Assembly: GCF_024539815.1 (NCBI RefSeq)
Contig: NZ_JAHHIU010000129.1
Span: 1-40,471, forward strand
Reading direction: 5' to 3'
Length of the DNA stretch: 40,471 nt
Source of the DNA: Streptomyces hayashii
GTDB lineage: Bacteria; Actinomycetota; Actinomycetes; Streptomycetales; Streptomycetaceae
Position 1 is the stretch's first letter. Each line of letters starts with the position of its first letter. Shown piece by piece: positions 31,918 to 40,013 of the stretch. The position numbers were made by a program, and so were the translations under genes. The notes beneath the pieces are model-generated. The model made no database searches. It saw only the letters and a program-made list of their open reading frames with translations, and was not told the origin of the DNA.

Positions 31918-33318
31918 TCACCCGCTCTTCGACCACCAGTCCAGGCGGAAGCACAGCTTGCCGCCGAGCCAGTACTCGACCCAGTCGCCGAGGTCCATCG
32001 GCGTGCAGTTCACCGGGGGTTCGCCGGACGGCTCGGTCGTGGGCGGCTCCGTCGGGGGCTGCGGGGGCGTCGGCTCCACGGACGGTTCCTGGGAGGGCGC
32101 CGGAGTCGTCGGCGGCGTGCCCGGCTCGTCGACGCGTCCGGACAGCAGCGAGCGGTAGACCTCGGACGAGCGAGGGTTCTGCCGGCACTGCCACACGCCG
32201 TGCGGGCAGTAGTCGGTCAGGGTGTTGTACAGCGGTCTGTGCTCGTCCATCCAGGCGATCATGCGCCGCATGTACTCGGCGTTGTCACCGTTGCGGAAGA
32301 GTCCCCATTCGGGATAGGAAATGGGCTTGCCGTGGGCTTTGGCGAAATCCACGTGCGCCTGGAGTCCGTACGGTTCTTTCACCTGCTCGTCGAACGACAG
32401 GCCGGTCGGCTGATCGTAGGAGTCCATTCCCAGGATGTCGACGGTGTCGTCCCCGGGATAGCACTCGGTCCAGGGAACGGCGTCCTTGCCACGGGTCGGC
32501 GTGAAGTCGAACTTGAATTTCTGACCCGGCACCGAACGCATCGTCGAGACGATCCTGTTCCAGTACTTCTTCCAGGCCTCCGGGTCCGGCCCGCAGCGAT
32601 GGGTGTACGTGATGCCGTTCATCTCCCAGCCGAGCACGATCACCGTGTCCGGCACCTTCAGCGCCACCAGCCGCTGGGCGAGTGCCCTGAAGTGGTGATC
32701 GAACTCCCCGGCCGCGCCCTGCCGCAGCAGCCTGCGCACCTGGGCGTCGGAGACGCCCTCCTCGTTGCGCTCCATCATGGGCACGTTGAGGACGAGCATC
32801 CGGTCGTCCTCCTCCCGCCGCCAGTCCGCCCACACGTCGAGGAAGCCGGGCGGGCCCTCGATGTTGTGCCAGCGGTCGCCCGGCAGGTAGGTGTGGCCGA
32901 CGCGCAGCTTCGAGCCGCCCAGCCACTCGCTGAGCTCGGCGATCCGGGCCACGCCCCGGGCGCCGTAGTCGAGGTAGGCGCCGAAGGCGGGGGCGCTCTT
33001 CGCGGCGGCGCCGGACGGGCTCGGTGCGGCGGGCTCGCCGGACGTGGTCGGGGCGGCGGACTGGCCGGACAGGTCGGGACTCTGAGCCGGCGTCACCGAC
33101 GCGGAGGGCGCGGCCGGTGTCGTGCTCGGCGTGGGAACGGCCGGGTCGGCCGCGGCGGGCGTCGGGGCGGTCGGGGTGGGAGCGGGAGGGTCGGCGACCC
33201 GCACCACCCCCGCGCCCGCGGCGAATCCAGGTCCGGACGCCAGGACGGCCGAGGCCGCGACCGCCGCCGCGACGACGGCCAGCCGCCGGGACCGTGCGCG
33301 TCGCTGCTGTGGAGCCAT
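31918..33318 (-). CDS. Secreted GH26-like glycoside hydrolase
   Basis: This 466-residue protein has a signal peptide (RRLAVVAAAVAASAVLASGP), a Pro/Thr/Ala linker to about residue 103, and a TIM-barrel catalytic domain with GWEMNG (acid/base Glu near 228) and SYPEWGLF (nucleophile Glu near 323), as in GH26 beta-mannanases and related glucanases. A second Pro/Thr/Glu linker leads to a short C-terminal element with two Cys and several Trp (VEYWLGGKLCFRLDWW). It may trim or process the polysaccharide made by the neighbouring operon. ATG 33318 is preceded by AAAGGAG. Substrate is inferred only. Confidence 0.82.
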   Translation of the reverse strand: MAPQQRRARSRRLAVVAAAVAASAVLASGPGFAAGAGVVRVADPPAPTPTAPTPAAADPAVPTPSTTPAAPSASVTPAQSPDLSGQSAAPTTSGEPAAPSPSGAAAKSAPAFGAYLDYGARGVARIAELSEWLGGSKLRVGHTYLPGDRWHNIEGPPGFLDVWADWRREEDDRMLVLNVPMMERNEEGVSDAQVRRLLRQGAAGEFDHHFRALAQRLVALKVPDTVIVLGWEMNGITYTHRCGPDPEAWKKYWNRIVSTMRSVPGQKFKFDFTPTRGKDAVPWTECYPGDDTVDILGMDSYDQPTGLSFDEQVKEPYGLQAHVDFAKAHGKPISYPEWGLFRNGDNAEYMRRMIAWMDEHRPLYNTLTDYCPHGVWQCRQNPRSSEVYRSLLSGRVDEPGTPPTTPAPSQEPSVEPTPPQPPTEPPTTEPSGEPPVNCTPMDLGDWVEYWLGGKLCFRLDWWSKSG

Positions 33319-33480
33319 GCCTGCTCCTTTCTCCACTCTCGCGTAACGCGCACTGCCCGCGCATTACTGACACTCAGTCATATGAAAGTCACACGAAAAG
33401 GAATCACGCCACCGCCGTTAGGGCTTTCGAGTGCCACGATCGCCCATTTCGGTGAACCGAGCCGAAGGACAACGCAGCAA

Positions 33481-34830
33481 ATGCCCGAGTCGCATCTCGA
33501 CACCCGCGTCCCCGCCGTCCTCCTGCGCATCGACCGGAATCCCTTTCACCACGGAACGCTGGGCGCCGTGCGCTCGCTCGGCCGGGCCGGAGTCGATGTG
33601 CATGTGATCGCCGACTCGACGGGAAGCCCCGTGCGCGCCTCCCGTTTCGTGAGCCGGCTGCATCCCCCGCCGCCGTCCGGCGCCGCCCTCTCCGACATCG
33701 CCGCCGTGCTGCTGCGGGTCGCCGCCCGCGTCGAGCGGCCCGCCGTGCTGATCCCGATGGACGACGCGGGCGCGATCGCCGTGAGCCGGCTGCGCGAGGA
33801 ACTGGCGCCCGCCTACCTGCTGCCCCAACAGCCCGGCCATGTGCCCGAACTGGTCGCCGACAAGGCCGAACTGGCCGGACTGTGCGCGGCGGCGGACGTG
33901 CCGCACCCGGTCACCCTGATCCCCGAGAGCGCGGCCCAGGCCTCCTCCGCCGCCTGGCGGCTCGGCCTGCCGGTGATCGCCAAATGGAGCCGGCCCTGGC
34001 TGCTGCCGGCGGGCGCGGGGCTGCGCAGCACGGTCGTGGTCCGCTCCACCCAGGAGGCCCGCGACCTCTACCTGCGCACCGACGAGGCGGGCAGCCGGCT
34101 GCTGTTGCAGACGTTCCTGCCGCCGGGGCCGGACCGCGACTGGTTCTTCCACGGCTACGCCGACCGCACGGGCACACTCGCCGCCGGCGGCCCGGGCCGC
34201 AAGCTGTGCGCCTGGCCCCGTGGGGCGGGCCTCACCGCGGTGGGCGAGTGGACCGACAACCCGCAGGTGGCGGCACAGGCCGAGCGGCTCACCGACACGC
34301 TCGGCTACCGGGGCGTCTTCGACCTCGACTTCCGCCGCTGCGGCATGACGGGCGCTTACCACCTGCTCGACTTCAACCCCCGCCCCGGCGCCCAGTTCCG
34401 GCTCTTCGCCGACGCCGCCGGGCTGGACGTCGTCCGGGCCCAGCACCTGGACCTGACGCACCGTCCGCTGCCGGTACGGGCGCCGCAGCCCGGGCGGGCA
34501 TTCGTGGTGGAGAACTACGCGCCGCTGGCCGCGCTGCGACCGACGCGCCACAGCCGCGAGCTGGCCTGGCACGCGCACGACGACACCGCGCCCGGCCGCG
34601 CCATGTGGGGCCTGTGGGGCTCCCACGTCGCCCGCCGACTGCTCGACCGGCTGCCCCGGCTGGGCACGGCGGGCGTGACCGGCGACCGGCCCCGTGTGGT
34701 CCGCCAGTCGTCACCGCCCACACCGTCCCTGACCGGCCTGACCGGCCTGACGGGGATGACGGGCCCGACGGGCCCCGCCGAGCAGACCCCGACCGAACCG
34801 ACCGACGACGAGAGAGCGAGCAGATGCTGA
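33481..34830 (+). CDS. ATP-grasp ligase
   Basis: This 449-residue protein resembles short carbamoyl-phosphate-synthase-like ATP-grasp enzymes. It has an N-terminal fold (AVLLRIDRNPFHHGTLGAV), an ATP-binding segment (LPVIAKWSRPW), and LDFNPRPGAQFRLFADAAGL, which carries the metal-binding Asn and Asp/Glu region. Such ligases join a carboxylate to an amine or other nucleophile. The end is Thr/Gly/Pro repetitive. ATG 33481 follows AAGGAC by 10 nt. An in-frame ATG at 33382 would add 33 codons but has no ribosome-binding site. It overlaps the oxidoreductase gene by 7 bp. Confidence 0.82.
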   Translation: MPESHLDTRVPAVLLRIDRNPFHHGTLGAVRSLGRAGVDVHVIADSTGSPVRASRFVSRLHPPPPSGAALSDIAAVLLRVAARVERPAVLIPMDDAGAIAVSRLREELAPAYLLPQQPGHVPELVADKAELAGLCAAADVPHPVTLIPESAAQASSAAWRLGLPVIAKWSRPWLLPAGAGLRSTVVVRSTQEARDLYLRTDEAGSRLLLQTFLPPGPDRDWFFHGYADRTGTLAAGGPGRKLCAWPRGAGLTAVGEWTDNPQVAAQAERLTDTLGYRGVFDLDFRRCGMTGAYHLLDFNPRPGAQFRLFADAAGLDVVRAQHLDLTHRPLPVRAPQPGRAFVVENYAPLAALRPTRHSRELAWHAHDDTAPGRAMWGLWGSHVARRLLDRLPRLGTAGVTGDRPRVVRQSSPPTPSLTGLTGLTGMTGPTGPAEQTPTEPTDDERASRC

Positions 34831-36074
34831 TGTACGACCTGCTGGTGGTGGGCGCGGGCCCGTACGGCCTGTCCATCGCGTCCCACGCCGCGGACGCGGG
34901 GCTGAGCCTGCGCGTCTTCGGTCGGCCGATGGCCTCCTGGCGCGACAACATGCCGGGCGGCATGTTCCTGAAGTCCGAGCCGTGGGCCTCCAACCTCTCC
35001 GACCCGGCGGCCCGTTGGCGGCTCGACGCGTACTGCGCGACCCAGGGCACGACCGCCCGGCACGGGGAGCCGATCCCGGTGGAGATGTTCGCCGAGTACG
35101 GCCTGTGGTTCGCCCGCAACGCCGTGCCGGAGGTGGACGAGCGCACGGTGGCCCGGATCACGTCCCGGCCCGGCGGCTTCGAGGCGGTCACCGAGGACGG
35201 CGAGACGGTCCGGGCCCGGACAGTCGCGCTCGCCGTCGGCGTGATGCCGTTCGTCGAGATCCCGGCCGCCCTGCGCGCCCTGCCCCGCGACCTCGTCACG
35301 CACAGCAGCCACCACGGCGATCTCGACCGTTTCCGCGGCCGGGACGTCACGGTGATCGGCGGCGGCCAGGCCGCCCTGGAGACGGCGGCGCTGCTCGCCG
35401 AACAGGACACCCGGGTCCGGGTCCTGGCCCGCGCCGACCGGCTGAGCTGGAACGACGTGCCGCCGCCCTGGGAACGCCCCTGGTGGAAGTCGGCCCGCTC
35501 GCCGCACAGCGGCCTCGGCTGCGGCTGGCGCAACTGGTTCTACGCCGAACGCCCCGGCCTGTACCGCCGGCTGCGGGAGCCGACCCGGGCACGGATCGCG
35601 GCGACGGCGCTCGGACCGGCCGGCGCGTGGTGGGTGCGCGACCGGGTGGAGGGCGCCGTCGACGTGCGTCTCGCCCACGAGGTGACGGCGGCGCGCGCGG
35701 TGCCGGGCGGGGTCCGGCTGGAGACGACGGGCGCGGACCACGTCGAGACCGAGCACGTGATCGCGGCCACCGGTTTCCGGGCGACGCGCGACCGGCTCGG
35801 ACTGCTCTCCCCCGAACTGCGCGACTCGCTGGCCGTGGTGGCAGACGGCTCCCCCGAGGTCGGCCGGGACTTCGAGTCGTCCCACCCCGGCCTGTTCATG
35901 GCCGGTCTGGTGACGGCGGCCGGCTTCGGCCCGGCGATGCGCTTCGTCCACGGCGCGACGTTCACGGCGGGCACCCTCGTGCGCGGGGTACGGCGCCGGC
36001 TGCACACGGGCGTGCCGACCGGAGTGATCCCCGCGCCGGGTCGGCGCGGGGCCGCGCAGGCCGTACACGGCTGA
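34824..36074 (+). CDS. FAD/NAD(P)-dependent oxidoreductase (flavin N-hydroxylase-like)
   Basis: This 416-residue flavoprotein has two dinucleotide-binding motifs: VVGAGPYGLSIA (FAD, residues 9-20) and VIGGGQAALETAALL (NADPH, near 173). The GPYG and GGMFLKSEPWASN segments recall flavin monooxygenases such as lysine/ornithine N-hydroxylases. ATAATGFRAT-type motif near the C terminus reads AATGFRATRDRL. Coupled to the ATP-grasp gene, it likely acts on the same substrate, perhaps an amino group or a small acyl donor for surface decoration. The exact reaction is unknown. Confidence 0.82.
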   Translation: MLMYDLLVVGAGPYGLSIASHAADAGLSLRVFGRPMASWRDNMPGGMFLKSEPWASNLSDPAARWRLDAYCATQGTTARHGEPIPVEMFAEYGLWFARNAVPEVDERTVARITSRPGGFEAVTEDGETVRARTVALAVGVMPFVEIPAALRALPRDLVTHSSHHGDLDRFRGRDVTVIGGGQAALETAALLAEQDTRVRVLARADRLSWNDVPPPWERPWWKSARSPHSGLGCGWRNWFYAERPGLYRRLREPTRARIAATALGPAGAWWVRDRVEGAVDVRLAHEVTAARAVPGGVRLETTGADHVETEHVIAATGFRATRDRLGLLSPELRDSLAVVADGSPEVGRDFESSHPGLFMAGLVTAAGFGPAMRFVHGATFTAGTLVRGVRRRLHTGVPTGVIPAPGRRGAAQAVHG

Positions 36075-36079
36075 GGCGG

Positions 36080-36123
36080 ACGGCACGGATGCCGGGCGTG
36101 CGAGCGTCCGGCATCCGTGCCGT
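36080..36123. terminator. Very strong bidirectional terminator
   Basis: Sixteen-bp perfect arms (36080-36095 and 36108-36123; core CACGGATGCCGG/CCGGCATCCGTG) with a 12-nt loop lie between the converging oxidoreductase and long-chaplin genes. Confidence 0.9.
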
Positions 36124-36132
36124 CCCGGGTGT

Positions 36133-37044
36133 TCAGCGGCGCGACGCGCCCCTGCCGCGCCGGTACAGGACGGCGCCGCCCGCGATGAGGGCCGCGCTGA
36201 TCCCGGAAGCGGCCAGCAGCGCCGCACTGTCACTGCCGGTGTGCGACAGCTGGGGCGGAGTGTGCCCGCCACCGCCACCGCCACCGCCTCCGCCTCCGCC
36301 GTAGGGAGGCATGGTGTGTCCGCCGCCGGGCGGGGTGCTGTGCCCGCCTCCGGACGGAGGCGTGCTGTGACCCCCGTGCGGAGGCGGTGTCGAGTGCCCG
36401 CCACCGGAAGGAGGCGAGGAGTGCCCACCACCGGGCGGACTGCTGTGACCGCCACCGGGCGGAGACGAATGCCCACCGCCGGGCGGACTGCTGTCCCCAC
36501 CGCCGGGCGGCATCGAATGACCGCCGCCGGGCGGACTGCTGTGACCACCACCGGGCGGACTGCTGTGACCACCACCGGGCGGAGACGAATGACCGCCACC
36601 AGGCGGTGTGTGGTCTCCGCCGCCGCACGTGTCGCCGTAGCCTCCGCAGTCGTCGCCCGGGCCGCTGTTCCCGTTGCCGGAATCGCCGTACCCGGAGTCC
36701 CCGTTGCCGGAGTCGCCGTACCCGGAGTCTCCGTGTCGGGAGTCTCCGTGTCGGGAGGCGCCGTGCGGTGCTGCGGGTGAGCGGTGCCGGTGCGTGGCCG
36801 ACGCGTCGGCGCAGGAGGCGCCGAACGCCGGGTCGAGCGCCGCGACGACGTCGACCGAGTTGCCGCAGGCGTTCACCGGAACGTGCGCCGGCGCCTGGAC
36901 GTGGTTGCCCGACAGGACGCCGGGCGCTTCCTTGGCGGCCCCCTCGGCCTGCGAGTCGGCGAGGGCGTACCCGCCCCCGCACAGGGACAGAATGCTCGTC
37001 GCGGCTGCCGCCGCGACCATTCCCCTGCTCAGGGTCTGTCGCAA
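36133..37044 (-). CDS. chpA-like: Long chaplin with one chaplin domain, repeat stalk and sortase signal
   Basis: This 303-residue protein has a signal peptide (MVAAAAATSILSLCGGGYALA), one chaplin domain (EAPGVLSGNHVQAPAHVPVN, ACGNSVDVVAALDPAFGASC) and a long low-complexity stalk. The stalk has five-residue G-D-S-G-x repeats, then eight PPGGGHSS-type units, four degenerate units and a 12-Gly run. The end is a sortase signal: LSHTG, a hydrophobic helix and a basic tail (YRRGRGASRR). Classical long chaplins have two chaplin domains and LAxTG. Sortase would fix it to peptidoglycan as a fibril anchor. Start is taken as TTG 37044 after AGGAAG, since it gives a proper signal peptide; ATG 37020 is too close to AGGGG. 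Confidence 0.88.
   Translation of the reverse strand: MRQTLSRGMVAAAAATSILSLCGGGYALADSQAEGAAKEAPGVLSGNHVQAPAHVPVNACGNSVDVVAALDPAFGASCADASATHRHRSPAAPHGASRHGDSRHGDSGYGDSGNGDSGYGDSGNGNSGPGDDCGGYGDTCGGGDHTPPGGGHSSPPGGGHSSPPGGGHSSPPGGGHSMPPGGGDSSPPGGGHSSPPGGGHSSPPGGGHSSPPSGGGHSTPPPHGGHSTPPSGGGHSTPPGGGHTMPPYGGGGGGGGGGGGHTPPQLSHTGSDSAALLAASGISAALIAGGAVLYRRGRGASRR
36340..36605. repeat. 24-bp tandem repeats in the long-chaplin stalk
   Basis: On the minus strand, units of about 24 bp encode PPGGGHSS and close variants: about eight near-exact copies, then four shorter or changed ones. Such runs vary in number between strains and can be misassembled. Confidence 0.8.
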
Positions 37045-37078
37045 TCTCGTTGTCTTCCTGCTCGGAGAAGTGGGAAAA

Positions 37079-37115
37079 GCCGGCCCTGGACCACACGGAG
37101 TCGTCCAGGGCCGGC
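37079..37115 (-). terminator. Terminator of the short chaplin gene, in front of the long chaplin
   Basis: GCCGGCCCTGGAC (37079-37091) pairs perfectly with GTCCAGGGCCGGC (37103-37115) across an 11-nt loop. It is 35 bp upstream of the long-chaplin start, leaving almost no room for a separate promoter. The hairpin may lie in the long-chaplin leader or act as a partial terminator. A second small hairpin, CCGGCC/GGCCGG, is at 37122-37139. Confidence 0.75.
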
Positions 37116-37151
37116 CTTGTTCCGGCCGTCAGCGGCCGGTGTGACGCGTCG

Positions 37152-37379
37152 TCAGTCGTTGACGCAGACGTTGCCGCCGGCCGGGTTCAGCGCGGCGATG
37201 ATGTTGATCGAGTTGCCGCACACGTTGACCGGGATGTGGATCGGAACCTGGATCACGTTGCCCGACAGGACGCCCGGCGAGCCGATGGCCGCACCGTTGG
37301 CACCGGCGTCGGCGAAGGCGGGGGCGGCCCCGCCCAGGGCCAGGATCAGACCCGCGACAACAGCAGCGCTCTTCTTCAT
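37152..37379 (-). CDS. chpD-like: Short chaplin
   Basis: This 75-residue protein has a signal peptide (MKKSAAVVAGLILALGGAAP, cleavage at AFA-DA) and one chaplin domain with both Cys (VNVCGNSINIIAAL, GGNVCVND). Where most chaplins have NPAFGN it has NPAGGN, losing an aromatic residue in the amyloid-prone segment. The start follows GAAGGGA. Placed between the long chaplin and the rodlins, it corresponds to chpD (SCO2717) by synteny as I recall it. The 314-bp gap to the rodlin stop (37380-37693) holds its promoter region and the rodlin terminator, no gene. Confidence 0.9.
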   Translation of the reverse strand: MKKSAAVVAGLILALGGAAPAFADAGANGAAIGSPGVLSGNVIQVPIHIPVNVCGNSINIIAALNPAGGNVCVND

Positions 37380-37636
37380 GAGTTTCCCTTCTCTGCGGTC
37401 ATGCCCAGATGACGGTCGAAACCGAGCGAGCGCAACCGGAAGGGCTCGCACCATGACCCGCAGGCTGCAAACGAGAGATAGACAGCCGAAGAAACTGAGG
37501 AACACGCGGCGCGCGGGAATTCACTCGAACGCCTTCATATAATCAACAGGTCGGGCGCGTAAGGGAAGAAACGGTTCGCCTGGATGGCGGGACAACGCCG
37601 GGGAAAACAGCCGGGAACGGGCCGCGGAAAATCCGA

Positions 37637-37677
37637 CCGCCGCACGGCCGCCGGAAGAGCGGCGGACCGTGCGGCGG
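37637..37677 (-). terminator. Terminator of the leftward rodlin gene
   Basis: CCGCCGCACGG plus CCGCC (37637-37652) pairs with GGCGG and CCGTGCGGCGG (37661-37677), an 8-nt loop and one bulged A, 16 bp after the stop. Confidence 0.8.
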
Positions 37678-37693
37678 GCGGCGCCGGTGAACG

Positions 37694-38107
37694 TCAGCCG
37701 TTGGCCGCACCGTTGCCCGAGAGGGCGGAGATGTCGTCCAGGATGTGCGACAGCGGCTCGTCGCCCTTCGCCTGGGTGCTGTTCTCGGCGCACTGCTGGT
37801 TCTGCGGAGCGGACAGGACCGGGATGTCCTGGACGCCCACGTTGGCGAGGACGGCGACGAGGGACTGCACGTCGGCCTTGACCGGCAGGCCCACGCAGAG
37901 CTTGTTGGCGGAGCCCTGGACCAGGGTCGCCTGGGGGCTCATGTCGCCCTTGGTCACCGAGTTGCCGAACGCCTCGTGCGCCCCGTTGCCGCTGGCGGAG
38001 GTGGTGCCCGCGTCGTCCCCGATGGCAAGCGCCTGGGGGGCGGCAGCCGCCGACACTCCGATGACGGAAGCGGCGACCGCAGCCGCGGCCATTGCCTTCT
38101 TCAGCAT
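37694..38107 (-). CDS. rdlA: Rodlin
   Basis: This 137-residue secreted protein belongs to the rodlins, which with chaplins form the rodlet layer on aerial hyphae and spores. Signal peptide (MLKKAMAAAAVAASVIGVSA, cleavage near ALA-IG), then DAGTTSASGNGAHEAFGNSV, two Cys (NKLCVGLPVK and NQQCAENST) and a C-terminal part shared almost exactly with the other rodlins (GDEPLSHILDDISALSGNGA). ATG 38107 follows AAAGGAA. It is divergent from the rodlin at 38339, as are rdlA and rdlB of S. coelicolor; which copy is which is arbitrary. Confidence 0.92.
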   Translation of the reverse strand: MLKKAMAAAAVAASVIGVSAAAAPQALAIGDDAGTTSASGNGAHEAFGNSVTKGDMSPQATLVQGSANKLCVGLPVKADVQSLVAVLANVGVQDIPVLSAPQNQQCAENSTQAKGDEPLSHILDDISALSGNGAANG

Positions 38108-38338
38108 TTCGCTATTCCTTTCCCTGTCCTGGCTCCGGGCCAGGACCATGTGCCTGCCACCGAACCAACCGGATGTTCCGGGTTTGGTTGCGGCACTTCA
38201 CCCGATCGGTTTTCCCGACACGCCGGTCCGCGTTCTCGCCGATGGGCCATCGGAGTGAAGTCGGAGAACCAAAGCGTGAGTCGGCGGTTAACCAGAGCGC
38301 TCCGGTGGACGGGGTTTCTCGCTGAAAGGGACTTAAAA
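38108..38338. promoter_or_regulatory. Divergent rodlin promoter region
   Basis: The 231-bp region must drive both rodlin genes. It contains an imperfect inverted repeat (ACCAACCGG and CCGGGTTTGGT, about 38165-38189). Rodlin genes elsewhere depend on sigma factor BldN; I could not place a convincing BldN promoter by eye. Confidence 0.5.
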
Positions 38339-38749
38339 GTGATCAAGAAGGTACTGGCCACCGCTGCGGTCGCCGCCTCCGTCGTCGGCGCTTCCGCCGT
38401 CGTAGCGGCCCCGGCCCTCGCCATCGGCAACGACAGCGGCACGACGTCCGCCAGCGGCAACGGCGCGAGCCAGTCGTTCGGCAACTCGGCCACCTTCGGC
38501 AACATGAGCCCTCAGATGGCGCTCATCCAGGGCTCCCTCAACAAGCCCTGCATCGGTCTGCCGGCGAAGGCCAACGTGCAGTCGGTCCTCGCGCTCATCA
38601 ACGTCGGCGTGCAGGACATCCCGATCCTGTCGGCGCCGCAGAACCAGCAGTGCGTCGAGAACAGCACCCAGGCGAAGGGCGACGAGCCGCTGTCGCACAT
38701 CCTGGACGACATCTCCGCCCTCTCGGGCAACGGTGCGGCCAACCACTGA
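38339..38749 (+). CDS. rdlB: Rodlin
   Basis: This 136-residue rodlin begins at GTG 38339 after GAAAGGG. It has a signal peptide (KKVLATAAVAASVVGASAV), GNDSGTTSASGNGASQSFGN, the two conserved Cys (NKPCIGLPAK, NQQCVENST) and the shared C-terminal segment. Its last 120 bp are nearly identical to the same part of the leftward rodlin, so the two genes form an inverted repeat. Monocistronic, with a terminator at 38807. Confidence 0.92.
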   Translation: MIKKVLATAAVAASVVGASAVVAAPALAIGNDSGTTSASGNGASQSFGNSATFGNMSPQMALIQGSLNKPCIGLPAKANVQSVLALINVGVQDIPILSAPQNQQCVENSTQAKGDEPLSHILDDISALSGNGAANH

Positions 38750-38806
38750 GTCCGACGTGGTGAACGGGTTCATTTCCTGAGCCCCGGGGTGGATTCTCCG
38801 CCCCCG

Positions 38807-38838
38807 CAGCGGGCCGCCGGATCATCGGCGGCCCGCTG
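38807..38838 (+). terminator. Terminator of the rightward rodlin gene
   Basis: CAGCGGGCCGCCG (38807-38819) pairs perfectly with CGGCGGCCCGCTG (38826-38838), 6-nt loop, followed by TTCT. It is 16 bp before the LCP start, so that gene's promoter must overlap it; TAGCGT just downstream could be a -10 for a nearly leaderless message. Confidence 0.8.
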
Positions 38839-38854
38839 TTCTAGCGTGCGGCGC

Positions 38855-39886
38855 GTGACGGTGAAGAGAAACCCTCGGCCCCGCCGCCTGGCGATTCCCG
38901 GAATCGTCCTGGCCTGCGCGGGCGCGCTGCTCGGCACTTCCGCGCCGCCCGGCCCGGAGCACGTCCCGCGCGCGATGAACATCCTGCTGATGGGCACCGA
39001 CGAACGGGACGTCATCAGCGCCGCCGAGAAACAGCAGTTCCACGCCGGCGGCCAGCCCTGCGGCTGCACGGACGTCCTGATGCTGATCCATGTCTCGGCC
39101 CACCGGGACCGCGTCAGCGTGATCGGCATGCCCCGCGACTCCGCCGCGCAGATCCCGCCGTACCGCCAGGGGGCGGGCGGCAAGGAACGCCCGCCGCATC
39201 CGGCGAAGCTCAACGCGGCCTTCCAGGAGGGCGGGCCGGAGCTCGCCGTCCGGACCGTGGAGTCCATGACCGGGGTGAACGTCGACCGGTTCGTGCAGGT
39301 GGACTTCCGGCGCTTCATGGACACGGTGAACGAGGTCGGCGGCGTCGAGGTGTGCACGCCACGACGGCTCAAGGACTCCGCGACCGAGCTGGACCTCGAA
39401 CCCGGCAAGCACCGGCTCGACGGCGGCCGGTCCCTCCAGTACGTCCGGTCACGGCACGTCGACTCCAGCGCCGACCTCGGCCGCATCCAGCGTCAGCAGC
39501 GGTTCCTGGTGCAGGCGTGGCGCGGGCTGCAGGCGCGCAAGCTGCTCGGCGACCCGGGACGCACGCTGCACCTGGTGCGCACCCTGCTCGGCTCCGGCCC
39601 GCAGGGCTTCTCGGTGAACGAGCTCGTCCAGGAGGCGGTCGCGCTGCGCGGGCTCCCCGCCTCGGCCACGGAGTTCACCACGGTGCCGATCGGCGGGTTC
39701 GCCCCGGCGTCGCTGGGGATCGGCTCGGCGCTGGTCTGGGACGAGCAGAAGGCGGACGCGCTCTTCGCGAAGATCCGCGAGGACCAGCCCCTGGTCGCCG
39801 GGGGCGAGAACCCCCGGCCGGCCGACCCGCCGACCGTCCTCGGCAGCACGGTGCCGGTGCGCGGGAGCGCTTACGCGTGCACCTGA
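38855..39886 (+). CDS. LytR-CpsA-Psr (LCP) family protein
   Basis: This 343-residue protein has an N-terminal membrane anchor (LAIPGIVLACAGALLGTSA) and the LCP domain (about 40-265): MNILLMGTDER, DVLMLIHVSAHRDRVSVIGM then PRDS with the conserved Arg-Asp, KLNAAFQEGGPELAVRTVE, and VNEVGGVEVCTP. LCP enzymes transfer lipid-linked polymers to peptidoglycan or other wall acceptors. The usual RSDT before LMLIHV is replaced by CGCTDV, giving extra Cys residues. Its place between rodlins and next to a polysaccharide operon suggests that it attaches that polymer. GTG 38855 is chosen; support is limited because no clear ribosome-binding site precedes it. Confidence 0.88.
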   Translation: MTVKRNPRPRRLAIPGIVLACAGALLGTSAPPGPEHVPRAMNILLMGTDERDVISAAEKQQFHAGGQPCGCTDVLMLIHVSAHRDRVSVIGMPRDSAAQIPPYRQGAGGKERPPHPAKLNAAFQEGGPELAVRTVESMTGVNVDRFVQVDFRRFMDTVNEVGGVEVCTPRRLKDSATELDLEPGKHRLDGGRSLQYVRSRHVDSSADLGRIQRQQRFLVQAWRGLQARKLLGDPGRTLHLVRTLLGSGPQGFSVNELVQEAVALRGLPASATEFTTVPIGGFAPASLGIGSALVWDEQKADALFAKIREDQPLVAGGENPRPADPPTVLGSTVPVRGSAYACT

Positions 39887-40013
39887 GGGGCGTGCGCCCG
39901 TCATGCCCGGTGCGCTGGGCCGATCGGGGCACAGCACGCAACCCCGAGGGGGTGCGGAACGTTGTCGATCACGCAGCTCCTCCCCCGGAGTCCGCCTTTC
40001 GAAGGGAACGAAC

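Noticed and set aside
33382..33480. In-frame ATG at 33382 upstream of the ATP-grasp gene, which would add a TTA codon at 33418-33420 and imply bldA control
   Set aside because: No ribosome-binding site precedes 33382, while AAGGAC precedes ATG 33481. The added residues do not look like the family N terminus. The TTA is probably untranslated.
36268..36620. Possible CRISPR-like array in the repetitive stretch
   Set aside because: Units are contiguous 24-bp coding repeats without spacers, in frame within the long chaplin.
38108..38338. A BldN-type promoter for the rodlin pair
   Set aside because: No sequence matched well enough by eye; a proper matrix search would be needed before placing one.
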